64,000 nucleotides of DNA, taken from positions 62,001-126,000 of the forward strand of contig JAMXBD010002460.1 in the NCBI GenBank assembly GCA_024138025.1, given 5' to 3'. A program made the position numbers and the translations under genes. Within the stretch, counting starts at the first letter, position 1; the number at the start of each line of letters is the position of its first letter. The stretch comes from Combretum micranthum. Its lineage: Eukaryota; Streptophyta; Magnoliopsida; Myrtales; Combretaceae. The notes under the pieces were generated by a model. That model did not search any database and was not told where the DNA came from. It worked only from the letters and a program-made list of their open reading frames with translations. Below, piece after piece: positions 22,651 to 35,580 of the stretch.

Positions 22651-25388
22651 GCATTTCTTCCATGAAAAAGTATAATTTATTATAAATAAAACTTTACCCC
22701 AATTATTAGGATTCACCAGAGATCGTAGGACATTATATCCCTTGAACATTTTTCATATATACTTATTATCTTTTTAATTAATGAGCAGAATAATAAAAGA
22801 CAAATTTAACCATTTAAAAATTAATTGCAAAAATCATTAAAGTAGAAAATTATGATATCAAAAGTTATAAAAAAAAGATCCGATTTATAAATGCTTGCAC
22901 ATTCATTGTTATCAATGGTCATACCTAATGGTCCTGATTGGTTCTTTTTCCAACCATCAAACTATATTGTATAAATTAAACCAATATGGTCAATATAGTC
23001 TTATGTATTTAAGTATTTTGTCCCCTTTCCAAATTAACCTATATTGCGAAAAGCCTTTTTTTAATGAAATTGTCTTTTATGCATTTATTTAATTTACTAA
23101 ATCCAATGAAGGTCACATTAATTAGATAATTTAAGATATAATTCAAGGGAGGCATTTCCATTAAATGCACTAATAAATGCATGAAGATATATTAATAATA
23201 TATGTTGTTCCGAATTAAATCATGTAAACTTAATACATAGCAAATCTGCATACCAGTAGTTATTCATTCACTTTTTGTTCTTGGTAAACTGCTAAATGGT
23301 GCTCACTTGAGAAATGACAACTTATTATGAATTACTATTAATTAAAATGTTAAAACATTTTATGTCCCTACACCCATAAATTTCATTCAATGTTTTTATT
23401 ATTTTGTCATAAATATCCTTATCTTGAAAATATTACATGTACATTACACCCTATTTGTAATAAAACAAAGAGTATTATAATATTTTACGTTTTACTTTAA
23501 TAATTACTTTTTTTAATTTACACCAAGTGAATACTTAATACTACTACAACCATATTATATTCTTATTGAATTGGATTTTATACTCCCTTATTCCATAAGC
23601 AAAGAATGACCTAGTGATGATGAATGCTACGCGCTAGACTTCTTTTAGTCAAATCATTAGTTAATTTAGTATTTTACATGCATTTTTGTTTCCATCAAAC
23701 AAATTCATGAACATGTTGGATGTGCTAGTGATGATGAAGTGTATTAGTTATATAGCATGTCGGATGAGAGATATAAGTTTAAATGTATATCATATATTTT
23801 TAAGCAATAAACGTTAAATAATTACATGTGTGTCGTATGTTTAATATGCGATATAGCAATAATAAATGTAATTTTTTATCTAAGTTGTATTTATGTAATT
23901 TTTTTATAATGATTGTTAAAAATGAAATAATCTCTTATCATTGATATATAATGTTATATTTTCATAACTCAAAGGATTATAACTCTTTTGAATCAATAAT
24001 TGTATAAATTATAATATATTTTAAAAATTCACATATTGTGTGAGGTTTTAACTGTTTTAATATAATAGGACATACTCTAGGAGTAATGCACACAAAGCAG
24101 AATCAAAAAATAATTATAGGATGAATTCTTTATGTAAGAAGACATGTAAAAATTCACATGGGAGGGAAAAATAATTGCATTTAAAAAAGTTGGAGTCAAG
24201 TTGCTTCTTTATTATTCATATTATCTCCTGTGGACTTGACCTCAACTCCCTCTCACTCTTGGCAACACATAACCCACATCACAGTAAGATGCTTTCTCTC
24301 CTCCATCTTCTCTCTATTTATTCTTTTATTTCTCAACAATATTTAAATCATCTCTCTCCATCTAATCTGCTGCATTCAAGAATTTAAGGTTTTATGTAAC
24401 CATTATATCAAAGCAATGAAGACTTTTACCAATGGATAGGATGATGCACATGTTTAACAAATGAATGGTATGCAACTATATTATTCTCTCGACTATACAT
24501 CAATTTGAGCAACAACAAAGCCAAGTAAGAAAATCGAAATTAGTCCATAATAGAATTAGAATTTCGCCTTTAAAAAATTAATCATCTTTTGTTTCCCTAA
24601 ATTGTAATTCAAGATAATGTTTGGAACTTTAGGTTAATTATGCCTTTGATAATTTTTTTTTTAAATTGATAAATTTATGTGAGTTACTTATTATCTAAGT
24701 ATTTTTCTTTTTGATTTACATTAAAAATTAAGGTATACAACATGATTTAGTTTGTTCAATAAAAAATATTTCAATTTTGAAACGAAATTTGTAATGTTTA
24801 GGGATTATTATCATATGTTGTGGAGTGTGTCATAATTATTGTATATTATATTAAAAATTTTGGTTGTTTTATATGATATTTTGAGAATTCTTTTTTTTTT
24901 TCTTTAGTGTAAAAACTACATTATAATATTGCTTTACTAATGCATTTTCTTTTTATATGTAGGTCGGGAAAGATGATTTTTGAGAGATATTCTGCAATTG
25001 ACTAAAATTTATGAGCGAAGAAGATTGGAAATTGTTATTATAGAGTTTTCATTTTTTTTCTTTTTCCTTAAGTGTGTTTGTTGAGTTCATAGTAGAAGTA
25101 GAAATTGTAGGACACATATGGTTTTGGAAAAAAAAAAATAGTTTTGTATCTTTTTGAAGTCGACAATGGAGGAAGTTTTAAGTTTACTTATTCTTATGAG
25201 ATATTGTTATCTTTTCAAATATAATAATTGATGCATTTTGGTTTATTAGGTAATTAAAAAATATCAATTGAGATCATTAAAGTTCTCCTTATATAGAATT
25301 TTTAATTATTCCGATATATAATTAATTGTAGATAATTAGAGATTTAATTAACAACCTTTGCAATAAGTTGATTTTTGTTTTTTAGTGT
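22651..25388. other. Intergenic, no gene seen
   Basis: Very AT-rich. A CT-rich block at 24235-24350 resembles a plant leader sequence, but no start codon with a coding reading follows it. No transposon ends recognised. Confidence 0.35.
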
Positions 25389-26095
25389 TATCACACCTTA
25401 AAATTAATGGCATAAAAATTTTGTCAATAGTAATATAATGAGAAAATACATCACAACATAAATATTTTGATAAAATTAATATTGTCGATAATTAGATTTC
25501 ATCACCAAATTATTTTGTGATAATATCATGACAAACACAGTTTCTCATTATTAATATTTTGATAAATAATATTGACATGACAAAACTTTTGTAACATTAT
25601 TCAATTTTTCATAACATAAAATTTATAAAGAAATTTGTCACCTCAATAAATATGTGATGGACTAATATTGTCACTATGAAAAATAATGACAAATGGATTT
25701 TAGTCGGTATAAATCATATTAAAAAAGAAATTTGTCACTATTACTTTAATAACAAAATCTTTGTTGTCAAAATTCAACCTTTTGTCATTATAAAACATCT
25801 TAATTATTCACAATATCTTAATCTATTGTGACAAAAGATATGCCTATTTCGGAAAAAAAGTATTGGGAAGAATTATGTTGTTACTGTATCATTTTTTCGA
25901 GACAGAATATCATCATCATAATAAGTATCATCATATTATGACTAAAAACATTTTTGGCACAATATCCTTATTGCAATAAGCTTATTGTATCAAGGAAAAT
26001 GACAAACTGAATTTGTCACAATAGGTATTTTGTAACAAATTTTGCATTTATAATGACAAATTAGTTTGTGAAAATAAGACTTATTTCTTGTAGTG
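25389..26095. mobile_element. One end of a CACTA (En/Spm) element, non-autonomous
   Basis: The right terminus read on the minus strand is CACTACAAGAAATAAG (plus 26080-26095), the standard CACTA terminal repeat of plants. Inside it, short subterminal words TTTGTCA/TGACAAA are repeated in both orientations more than ten times over 700 bp, as expected for transposase-binding repeats. No transposase is present. A matching left CACTA end was not found; CACTATGAAAAATAATGAC near 25672 is only a weak candidate. Confidence 0.6.
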
Positions 26096-26929
26096 TTAAA
26101 TCTGAAGTAGCTTTCTCATTTTAAACCTATTTTTGCAAATTTATAATCATTTCCATGTGGTTTCATATATACTTTTCCACTGGTGGTATTTATTTAGGCT
26201 TTAGGGGCTTGGATCAGTACAATTTATGGATTCTATCAAGAAGACCTACTTGCTCATTGGAACAAATTTGGTATTGTATGTTTTAACATGTGATTCTAAT
26301 ATGTATATAATTTATCATTATTTATTTCAAATGTGGACATAAAATAATTTATTACATTCATATAAATAAGTATCCGCATATTTTATATATCAACATGCTA
26401 TCATGTTACCTTATCCTATGCTATGATATGTGTTGATTTTTAAATCAATAGTCCAACACATTAGAACGTATTTATGTGTATTGTGCACTCATAATTTCAT
26501 AATGAAACGTGCAAGAGATCTAATCCCCACCAACTTCCTCTAGTAGTTTGGTAGGTTAAAAAGAGCTTCAATCAAGGAAAGTGACTTCCATATTTAAGAT
26601 GCGTATTCTAGCTTGCGACTTACAGTTCGATTTCAATTAAAACATGGCTAGAAATATCAAATTTAGGAAGTAGATTTTGGCCTTAAAAAAAAAAAAAAGG
26701 AAGCAGATATACAGGCGTACCGAGTTATACGGGGGATGAGTTCCACAAGTCCGAGCATTTCGACGCTAGCCTCATGAAAGGAAGAAGAATGAGAATATAC
26801 AAAGGATATGTGGTTTGTTACTTACACAAAGTGATAGCAAAATCTCATGGAATTTTGTCGAATTCGTCGTGGAAGATAGGCCGACAAGGGGGTATTTCTA
26901 TGCTACAATTAATATTCACATCAACGGAG
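26096..26929. other. Intergenic, no gene seen
   Basis: An A run at about 26685-26698 follows a short block of unknown nature and could be a retroposon tail. A GC-richer patch with CGAC/CCGAG words lies at 26700-26900. No coding reading or splice-site pattern holds up. Confidence 0.3.
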
Positions 26930-27465
26930 TATTGATACTTGATTGACCATAATGCAATATTACTTGCATGTTCTTATGCATTAGCCTATTGGATATGGAT
27001 ATTAGTTATGTGTTAAAGTGTAAAGAAAAGTTACTTGAATGATATTTTCCCCCTTAACCAAATAAGGCTACAAACGACCCAAACTACTCATAAGTTACTT
27101 GAGCTTGGTTTAGCTCAAGGAAGTTAGGCTAAGTATTGATTCTTAATTGACCTTAATGTAATATTGCACACATATTCTTATGCATTACCCCATTGGATAT
27201 TAGTAATGTATTAAAGTCTAAAACAAGTTACTTGAATGATTCTTTTTTCCTCAATCAAATAAGCCTGCAAATGAGTCAACTATTAGCGAGTTACTCGAGT
27301 TTAGCTTAGCTCAATGAAGATAGGCTGAGTATTAATACTTGATTGATCTTAATGTAATATTACTCACATATTCTTATACATTACCCCCATTGAATATTAG
27401 TTATGTTTTAAAGTCTAAAGACAAGTTACTTTAATGATTTTGTCTTTTTTTTCCGCAATCAAATA
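26930..27465. repeat. Tandem repeat, about 200 bp, nearly three copies
   Basis: GA(C/T)C(A/T)TAATG(C/T)AATATTAC-type starts occur at about 26938, 27142 and 27338, giving periods of 204 and 196 bp. Each unit runs through TTCTTATGCATTA, GTTACTTGAATGAT, CAAATAAGGCTACAAA and, except in the last, a GAGTTACTCGAG/TTAGCTCAA tail. The last part of each unit equals the left end of the neighbouring GAGCT-rich repeat. Confidence 0.75.
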
Positions 27466-28011
27466 GGATTGTAAATGAGTTGAGTTTCACAGCTCATTCA
27501 GTAAACAATCTGAGCTCGAACTTTGATTCAGGCTCGTGTAGGCTCATTTTAGGCTTGTGGATATGCTTGGAAGTAAGCTTATTAACATGCTTGTTAATAA
27601 GCTCATTAGCAAATTTATAAGTTCTATATTTGTAATATATTAATATATGATTAAAACAACAAAATTAATTTCTACTTAATATAGTAGGTATAATATAATT
27701 TAGCAATTCTTATATATTTATTTAGTTTGAAAAAAAAAAAAACGGAAAATGAGCTATTTAAACAATTTGACCTAAATATTTAACTTCAAGTTCAATAAAA
27801 ACTCATTAGGCTTGATAAAAAAGCTCAGCTCAATTTAAGCTCGATTCATAAATGAGTCGAGCTCGATCTTAAAATAAAACTTATTTAGCTAAACGAGTTA
27901 AATTCGAGTCTAGATTTCACTCGATAAAAATCTCAGATCGAGCTTAATAATTTTTAAATGAGCTGAGCCCAAGCCTTAAAAAGCTCGACTTAGCTCATCT
28001 TGTTTGTAGCC
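27466..28011. mobile_element. GAGCTCGA-rich non-autonomous element with short inverted ends
   Basis: Left end GGATTGTAAATGAG and right end GCTCATCTTGTTTGTAGCC are imperfect inverted copies (GG.T.(C/G).AAA...GAGC). The inside is full of GAGCTCGA, AAGCTCAGCTC and GAGCTGAGCCC words in both orientations. It resembles widespread short plant repeats beginning GG(C/G)TG(C/T)AAACGAGC. No coding capacity. The class is not certain. Confidence 0.45.
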
Positions 28012-28311
28012 ATACAATTAACTATTTCCTAATCTAACAAAATTTAAAAAGAAAAAAGAACAAACGAAAAATTGATATCCTTGTACTTGATTCTTCCCTT
28101 ATCAATTGATGTGGTAGTATAAGGAAAATTGATCCTAATCCTACTATTGTTTTGCTCAAGGAAGTTTAAAAAAAATTGACAAGAAATTAAAACCTTTCGA
28201 TGCCTTTGATCCCCTCAACTATACCATTTTAGTGGCAATACAAAAGAAATCCACCTAACTACTTTCCTTAATTCCTTTTATGGGCTGTGAGAAAAGAATC
28301 ATTGAGCATGA
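28012..28311. other. Spacer before the copia element, nothing seen
   Basis: About 300 AT-rich bases without coding or repeat signal. Confidence 0.3.
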
Positions 28312-28505
28312 TGTTAGTGTGAGCTATTAAATGAAGGAATTATAGGAACTAGTTAAACATCATTAGTTATACAAATTTAATATTTTTAGCTTAGATTATT
28401 GTATAGCTAGTTGTCAGTTTCTTTCTTATTAAAAATAGCCTCCTGTAAATACTATATAATTATATATCATTGTATTTTAATATATACTAAGAACAATTCT
28501 TGTCA
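28312..28505 (+). repeat. 5' LTR of the old copia element
   Basis: Runs TGTTAGTGTGAG...TTGTCA, about 194 bp, repeated at 34633-34810 with many small differences. Confidence 0.75.
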
Positions 28506-28508
28506 AGA

Positions 28509-28520
28509 TGGTATCAGAAC
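28509..28520 (+). other. Primer binding site of the old copia element
   Basis: TGGTATCAGAAC, three bases after the LTR end. It differs by one base from TGGTATCAGAGC, the complement of a methionine tRNA 3' end. Confidence 0.75.
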
Positions 28521-28589
28521 AAAGATCTAATAACTCGGATTTCTAAAAACACATACACAAAAAGGAAAGAGTAAGGAATGGGAGATTGA

Positions 28590-31500
28590 AAGAGATGAAA
28601 AACCTACCAATAGAGAGAAGTTGATTCTCATAGACTTTACATCTAGAACAACAAAAGCATTGAACCAGGCTCAAATTCACAATCAAATAATGTGCCAAGA
28701 GTCAAATGCATCAGTTGGCATCATGTTAGATCGAAAAAAATATGCACTCTGGTCCTAAGTTGTCAAGATGTACATCACAGGCAAAGACAAGTTGGGATAT
28801 ATAAATGTAGATCTTCCAAAACCCCAAGAGATTGATCTTACCTTCAAAAAATGGAGAACCGAGAATGTTGTGGTGAAGGGATAGCTGATTAACTCAATGG
28901 AAACATGTTTGATAAGCAATTTTATCAGATTTTATGGCAAAAGAGATATGGGACAACATTGCTACAACATGCTTTAACGGAACAATACGCCTCAAGTTTA
29001 TGACCTTAAAAGGAAAGTAACGAGACTCAAACAAGGAGGAGGATCTCTTGAAACATACTACACCAATCTCCAAGGCTTATGGAGGGAGATTGATTTTCAA
29101 TGGCCAAATCCAATCAAATGTAGTGATGATATATAAAAGTATAACTCCATTATTTAAGAGGATAGAGTTTAGACTTCCTTATATGGATTTGATGATAGGG
29201 TTGACAACATTTGAAGTAATGTTCTCCAAATGACGCCATTCCCAACAATAGAACAAGAATATGTGCAAGTTAGAAGGGAACACCTGAGGAAATAAGTAAT
29301 GTTAATAAATGGAGACACCATATCTGGCAGAGCTATGCTTTCAAGGGGAAGGTAGAGATACAAACAACAACCCTCCCTATAAAAAGCAAATGGAAAGCTT
29401 ACTATAGCAACAAAGGAAAAAAATGGGTGAAGGAGGAGGCTACACACATTATGGGAACTTGAAACATATAGTAGAAACATGTTTCGAGATACATGGTCAT
29501 CTACATTGGTGGCATGATGAACTCAAGGTGAAAGAGAAAAAAGAAGCAGGTAGGAGTGACAATTCTGGACGAGCAGCCAATGTTATCACCGAATCCCAAC
29601 TTTCCTTTGTACCACAACACGAATCTCTTCACTCTACTGAATCAACTATCCAAAATGATTCAAGTAACAATAGATGTCCTCTTTTTTGCTCAAAACAGAT
29701 AACCAAGATAGATGGATCATCCACTTAGGAGAAACTAACCTCATGACATTTGATTCTTGTGACTTCATTAAAACTACCCAACCAAAATGAACAAGCATTA
29801 CTAGCGAAAATGAAGGAACATATCCAGTGATAGGGGCTTGAACAGTTGCTCTTTCTCCTTCTTTTCCATTACCAAGAACTCTATTACCCCATCGCACTCT
29901 AATAAGATAATATCTATTGCCCAAGCAACAGAGGAGTCAAATTGTTGTGTCATAATGTATCCAAATTTTTGTTTGTTTCAGGATATTCTCACCAATGAGA
30001 TTATTGATCATGGTACTAAAAGGAAGGGCTATATTTTATGGATGACTTTAGTCATGGCATGTCAAACAATATGCACAATGGAGGAACTAAAGAAAGTTAG
30101 ATTTTGTTATGGCATTATCAATTAGGCATCCATCATTTTGTTATTTGAGACATTTATTTCTAGAATTATTTGTGAACTTGAATAAGTCAACCATAAAGTG
30201 TGAAGTTTGAATAAATGTGAAACTCCTTTCTCATTTATGCACTCTGATGTTTGGGGCCCTGTAGCTATTTATATTCCCTCTAGCATTAGATGGTTTGTGA
30301 CATTTGTCAATGATTATACACGGATGACCTGGCTTTATCTATCGAAACATAAACATGAGGTGTTTGACATTTTCAAATCATTTCATATTATGATTAAAAT
30401 ACAATTCTCTACTAAATTTCATATTCTTTGATCTAATAATGGTGGGGAATTGACAACATACAAATGCAAGATCACTTTTGGACACATAGTTTAAATCATG
30501 AAACTACTTGTTCTTAAACACTATAGTGGAATGGTATTGCGAAACGAAAGAATAGACATATCCTTAAAACAACTTGAGCACTCTTTATTTCCACTTATGT
30601 TCGTAAACAATATTAAATAGATGCTATAGTTACTGCTATCTACCTACTAAATAGAATGCTAACATGAGTTTTGAACTTTAAAACTCCTCTTCAAGCTCTT
30701 GCTCATCATGTGACATCACCATCGGTGTTAATGCTTCTACTAAGAAAATTTGGTTATGTTGCATATGTTTAACTACACAAAAACCAACAAACAAAACTTA
30801 AACCATGTGTTACTCGGTGTGTCGTTTTGGACTATGCAGCACACAAGAAAGGCTACTGATGTTATGATTTGATCACCAAACAGCTTTATTCAACCATGGA
30901 TGTGACGTTTTTAGAATCTAATTTTTTTTTCTCAATCCAATCTTCCCAATCCTCTCTTCATGGGGAGATGATCAATGAAAAGCAGAATTGGGAAAATTAG
31001 TTATTTACTTTAGATATTACCAATACTGATGCACATGCAAAGGTTGAACCAATAACAAGGATTGTTACCAATAGAAGGAAATTGATGATGTTGAACAATC
31101 AATACTGGAATCTCACAATGAACAAATCATTGAGGCAAAAATTAAAGGCCATAAGGAACAAGAATAACCTCCTACCGAGACAGAAAGTGAACAGCCTCCT
31201 CCTTGCTTTTCAAAACCACAAAATGACCAATCTCGTGAGAAGATACCTAAGGTACAATCTCTCAACTCTTCTCTAAATAATTATGCACATGATTCTTTTG
31301 GCTATAAATTGTCTTTCAAATACAATTGAGGAAAACCTCTAAATCTTTGCTCACCTAATCATGGAGGAAAGAAATCAAAGTACCCAATTGTTAGTCGTGT
31401 CTTAACTTAGAGGTTATCAAAACCCTTAAAGAGTTTGTAAATAAGCTATCGGTAGATCATATTCCTAATACATTGAATGAAGCAATGAATGACCCCAAAT

Positions 31501-32733
31501 GGATACAAGCAATAGATGAAGAAATGAAGGCATGAGAGAAGAATGATACTTGAATGCTAGTACCATTACCTAGAGAAAAAAATACCATTGGATGTAAATG
31601 GGTTTTTCTATCAAGCACAAAGCAAATGGATCCATTGAACGATACAAAGCAAGACTGGTTACGAAAGGATAAACATAGATGCTTAAAGTAGATTATCAAG
31701 AAAATTTCTAACCCATAGCAAAATTGAATATGGACAGACTATTACTTTCTCAAGCTGCATATCTTGATTGGCCATTGTATCAATTTGACATTAAAAAAAA
31801 TGCTTTTCTTCATGGGTAACTTAAAGAGAAGGATATATGGACATCCCACCAGGTTTTGATTCTTCTTCATAAGGAAAGGTAGCCTATAAATTGCATAAGA
31901 CATTCTATGGGCTGAAACAATCACTTAGAGCATGGTTTAGTCATTTTAGTCTTGCAATGTGGAATCATGGCTTTGAGCAAAGCAATTCGGATCATACTCT
32001 CTTCTTAAAACACCAATAAGGGAAAGTAACATCTTTAACAATTATGTTGATGATATGATAATCATTGGAGATGATGAGAAGGAAATCTCTAATTTGTAGA
32101 AGTATTTGGCAACTGAATTTGAGATGAAAAATCTTTATGGATTGAAATTTTTTTGGGCATTGAAGTTACTCAGTCAAAACGAGCATTTTTTTGTCACAAA
32201 GAAAATATGTGCTTAATTTACCAGCTGAAATAGGAATGCTTAACCGTAAACCCGCTGATACCCTTGTAATCCAAAATCATGGTTTGGGAGAATTCCCAAA
32301 TCAAACCCCTACAAACAAAGAAAGATATCAACGTCTTGTTGGAAAGTCAATTTACTTATCTCACACACAACCAGATTTTACATATGCAGTAAGTTTTGTA
32401 AGTCAGTTTGTGCATTGTCTTAGTGAAGATCATATAAGTGTTATGATTCGAATTCTAAGGCACATAAAGTCTTCTCTCGGTAAAGGACTTATATTCAAAA
32501 AGAACTATCTTTGCACATTGATGGTTATACAGACATAGACTGGGTAGGTAACATCACTAATAGAAAACCCACATAAGAATATTTCACTTTTATAGGAGGA
32601 AATTTGGTCACTTAGAGAAGTACAAACCAGAAGGTAGCTACATTATCTAGCATAGAGGCAGAGTTTATATGCATAGCTTAAAGACTTTGTGAACTCCTTT
32701 GGTCAAAGAGGTTGTTAGAATAAATTGTTTTTT
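28590..32733 (+). pseudogene. Degraded copia gag-pol of the old copia element
   Basis: Gag: a K.(D/K)LGYI block near 28785 and a (W).EIDFQWPNP region near 29090. Integrase: PFSFMHSDVWGPVAIYI (30222) with the first catalytic Asp, and RWFVTFVNDYTRMTWLYLSK, but the next stretch reads SNNGGE where SDNGGE is expected (about 30435), so the second Asp is lost. RT: an NYVDDMIIIGDDE active site at about 32040, with many stops before it. RNase H begins with SLGKGLIFK and A(E)AEFICIA (32650). Dozens of stops and frame changes mean no protein of useful length. Confidence 0.75.
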
Positions 32734-34357
32734 TGATGCACTATAACTGAGTTTTAAATGATTAATTTATGTTATCCCTCCTATGATCTGGTCAACACTA
32801 GGCAAGTGTACCTATCGCATATGTCATAGGAATGAAATATATGATCGTATTCCTTAGGGTCCTAGACAAGTACTATTACTCATCCTATTGATTATTATCT
32901 ATCAAATTAATTCGAATTATCAATCCAAATTTATCAACTAACTAATTATTAACTACAGCTAGGTTCATTAAAGTGATAAATGAATTAAGATTATTCTAAG
33001 AATCAACAATACATCAGACTTGCTTTACTATTGAATTAACATGTAATATATTCATTATTTGTCATGTCCTTCCTAACTATGGGTTTCACAAATTAGATCA
33101 ATATCTCTCTCGAGTCTATTGAACCTTAATCCTAGTCTTGTCAAACTGGAATTGCTTCCTAATTAACAACCGACTAGGATTACTTTAGAAATATGATGCA
33201 AAGGATAATTTCAATTATATATGCAGAAGGTTTCACAACCTTATCTACAGGCATTATGAGCAACCTTTTTCTATAGTTTGGATCTATTCCTTAAATAGAT
33301 TTCTCAATCACATCCTCCGAAAATCTGGTATAATCCTAAATCATGCACTACTTAGAAATAGCATACTTCAACATACTATAGAGATTAGTGAATTCTACAA
33401 CAATGGACATTCATTTCATGTATGTACATGCTAAACATGGCTACATAAGTCCTAGCAATTACTCATGCATAATGTAAGGAAAACAACATAACACAACAAT
33501 AAATGCAAGAATTCAAAAGAAAAAATGTGAAAACAACCCTTAAATAATGATTCAACTCAAGATCTTGATACAACAATGCTCACTAAACTTCTTATACAAA
33601 ACAAGAATCACAGGTGAAAATGTTCTCTTTAAGAAAATGTGGTATCGAATTTCTCACCATAAAATCCTTCCTTCGTAATGTTTCACAAATGTATTTATAT
33701 TTCCCTCCATTGGATATGTCTTATGGGTGAAAGTACATGTCAATTGGGTTTCATCTCTCTTCAAATAGGTGCTAAATATGAAATGGTGCGAAAATATCCC
33801 CAAGTAACTGTTTTCATGCAGGTTACATGGGCTGTTATCTTCTTGGAAATAATTATCCAAGGCGATCACGGCCGTATCATAGGACGTTATCTCCTTAATT
33901 AAATTTTCAACATGCTGTAATGCTTGTAATCAATTTTCATGCTTTGCTGCAAATCACCACCCCCATTGGTCATGGCCATATTAGAGGTCGTGATCTTCAC
34001 TGAAGTCTTTTCATCTTCAACAAATAACGGGTGTAGCACTTAAGATTGCTAACTTTGAGAAGATCACACCCGAGGATATGGTGGTATCATAGTCCGTGAT
34101 CTTCTTTGTAGGTAATTTCTCTTCTTCTCTTGCTGGTATCCACGACAATCACTGGCCTAATTACGGGTCTGATCTAGATTAGATGATATCTTCAACCCTA
34201 AATTATTGTTCAATTTGATCCAAATGTTAATGTTCTCTTTTTAAACATGAAATGAAAATATTTTCTAATTAAGTACCAATTATCTTAAATTTAACAAGAA
34301 TTTAAAGCATAATTGACCATAAATAAACCGAGATGGGTATAGTAAATTAACCTATCA
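32734..34357 (-). mobile_element. Athila-like solo LTR inserted in copia RNase H
   Basis: Starts TGATGCACTATAACTG and ends TTAACCTATCA; flanks are TTTTT and TTTCT, a possible target duplication with one change. Copia RNase H stops just before it and resumes just after it, which independently fixes the borders within about 20 bases. It contains CAAGTGTACCTATCGCA and CGTATTCCTTAGGGTCC near its left end, related to the block in the solo LTR at 3965. About 1.62 kb, no coding sequence. Confidence 0.65.
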
Positions 34358-34369
34358 TTTCTCATATGA

Positions 34370-34615
34370 ACTAACAATGAACTTGTTATGTGATAATAAA
34401 GTAGCTATTGCAATTACACAATTTGATTTAACATGATCGAACTAAACATATTGGAGTGGATCAAGACTTTATCAAGTAGAAATTTGAGAATAAGCTAGTT
34501 CAATTTTCATGAGTCAAGTCGGAAGACCAAGTAACGGATATACTTATAAAAGTTGTTTCTAGCAAGTGTTTTACAACTCACTCGACAAGTTAGGCATTGA
34601 AGACATCTATGCGCC
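34370..34615 (+). pseudogene. End of copia RNase H, separated by the solo LTR
   Basis: NLLCDNKVAIAI at about 34384 is the (L/K)(Y/F)CDN(K)(A)AI block of copia RNase H with its catalytic Asp. The rest (a TKH(I/V)E-like region, then a PT.-like tail) is only partly readable because of stops. It ends before the purine tract AAGGGGGAG. Confidence 0.65.
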
Positions 34616-34632
34616 AACTTAAGGGGGAGTTT

Positions 34633-34810
34633 TGGCATGAGTTATTGAAGGAATTATAGGAGCTAGTCAAACATCATTAATTACACCAATTCAATATTTT
34701 TTGCCTAAATTATTATATAACTAGCTGGTAGTTTCTTTCTTACTAGAAATAGCTTCTTATATAACTATACATTGTAGTTTTTAAATATATATTAAGAACC
34801 ATTCTTTTCA
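34633..34810 (+). repeat. 3' LTR of the old copia element
   Basis: Second copy of the LTR at 28312, from TGGCATGAGTTATTG to TTTTCA, preceded by the purine tract. Confidence 0.7.
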
Positions 34811-35580
34811 AGATGTGATGTACCACATGGAATGTTTAATAGTATAATAATTATGGCAAGATTTTTTCATGCAGACAATTTTATAGAAATATTCATCATT
34901 TCCACCACTTATTTAAGGTTTGTTTGGATAGTCTTTTTTTTATCTGCATCTTTATTGTATCTGATCTACATCTATATTTTATCTATATCTGGTTTGTATG
35001 GTCTATTTATGAGTAAAAATGTCTATTTTTCATCTCATTTATTTCTAACAAATAGTTTTATTGAAACAAACATAAAATAGATGTCAAACTGATATTGAAC
35101 CAACGAACAAAACGCACATTTAAAATACATTAATACTTGTTGGCTACTGATGACCAAGGTAAATGGCATATCTCGTCCATTGAATGTTTTTTTATTGGCT
35201 GTAGATTAAATGTTTTCCTCATGACTTGGTGTTTGATTGGTGTTGAGGTACTTTATACATAGATTTTTATGCATAGATCCAACATATAACTTATGTACTT
35301 ATGACACAAATCATTAGAAAGGTCCTTGATGAAGTTCTTTACCCTTTCTTCCTTCATTTGTGTTTTCTTCTATGGAAATTCACTAGTACAGATTAGGGAT
35401 GACAGGTAACCTTGTCTTACATGGTACCAAATCATACCTTGCTCTTTTGGATTTTGAGTGTGTGTGTGGTGGTAGTAATAGTGGTGGTGGAAGGGTGTTG
35501 AGGGTTATAAGATAAGATATAAATATAGTTTTTTTTTAAATCTACTCTCATAAGGTAGGATATGGTAAGAGATCTTCATA
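34811..35580. other. Spacer between copia and Tat-like element, no gene seen
   Basis: T-rich block with repeated ATCTATATC(T) words (34940-34995) and a GTGTGTGTGGTGGTAGT-type simple repeat near 35458-35490. No coding reading. Confidence 0.35.

Larger units (their letters stand above)
28312..34810 (+). mobile_element. Old Ty1/copia element with short LTRs
   Basis: Two LTRs of about 180-195 bp (28312-28505, 34633-34810) share tracts such as GAAGGAATTATAGGA and AGTTTCTTTCTTA. A PBS follows the first, and a purine tract AAGGGGGAG (34621-34629) precedes the second. The order gag, integrase, RT, RNase H is that of Ty1/copia. All coding parts are broken. A solo LTR (32734-34357) interrupts RNase H. 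Clear target duplications are not left: the flanks are CATGA and AGATG. Confidence 0.85.

Noticed and set aside
24175..24387. CT-rich stretch resembling a promoter and leader with a short ORF
   Set aside because: No coding sequence, splice sites or TATA-start pattern follows it.
26930..27465. Regularly spaced repeat that could suggest a CRISPR array
   Set aside because: Units are 200 bp, contiguous and without spacers, in a plant genome.
28307..34815. Target duplication of the old copia element (CATGA against AGATG)
   Set aside because: The two flanks do not match well enough to be called a duplication.
34832..35080. 82-codon open reading
   Set aside because: T-rich repetitive ATCTATATCT sequence giving a hydrophobic peptide; no homology or gene context.
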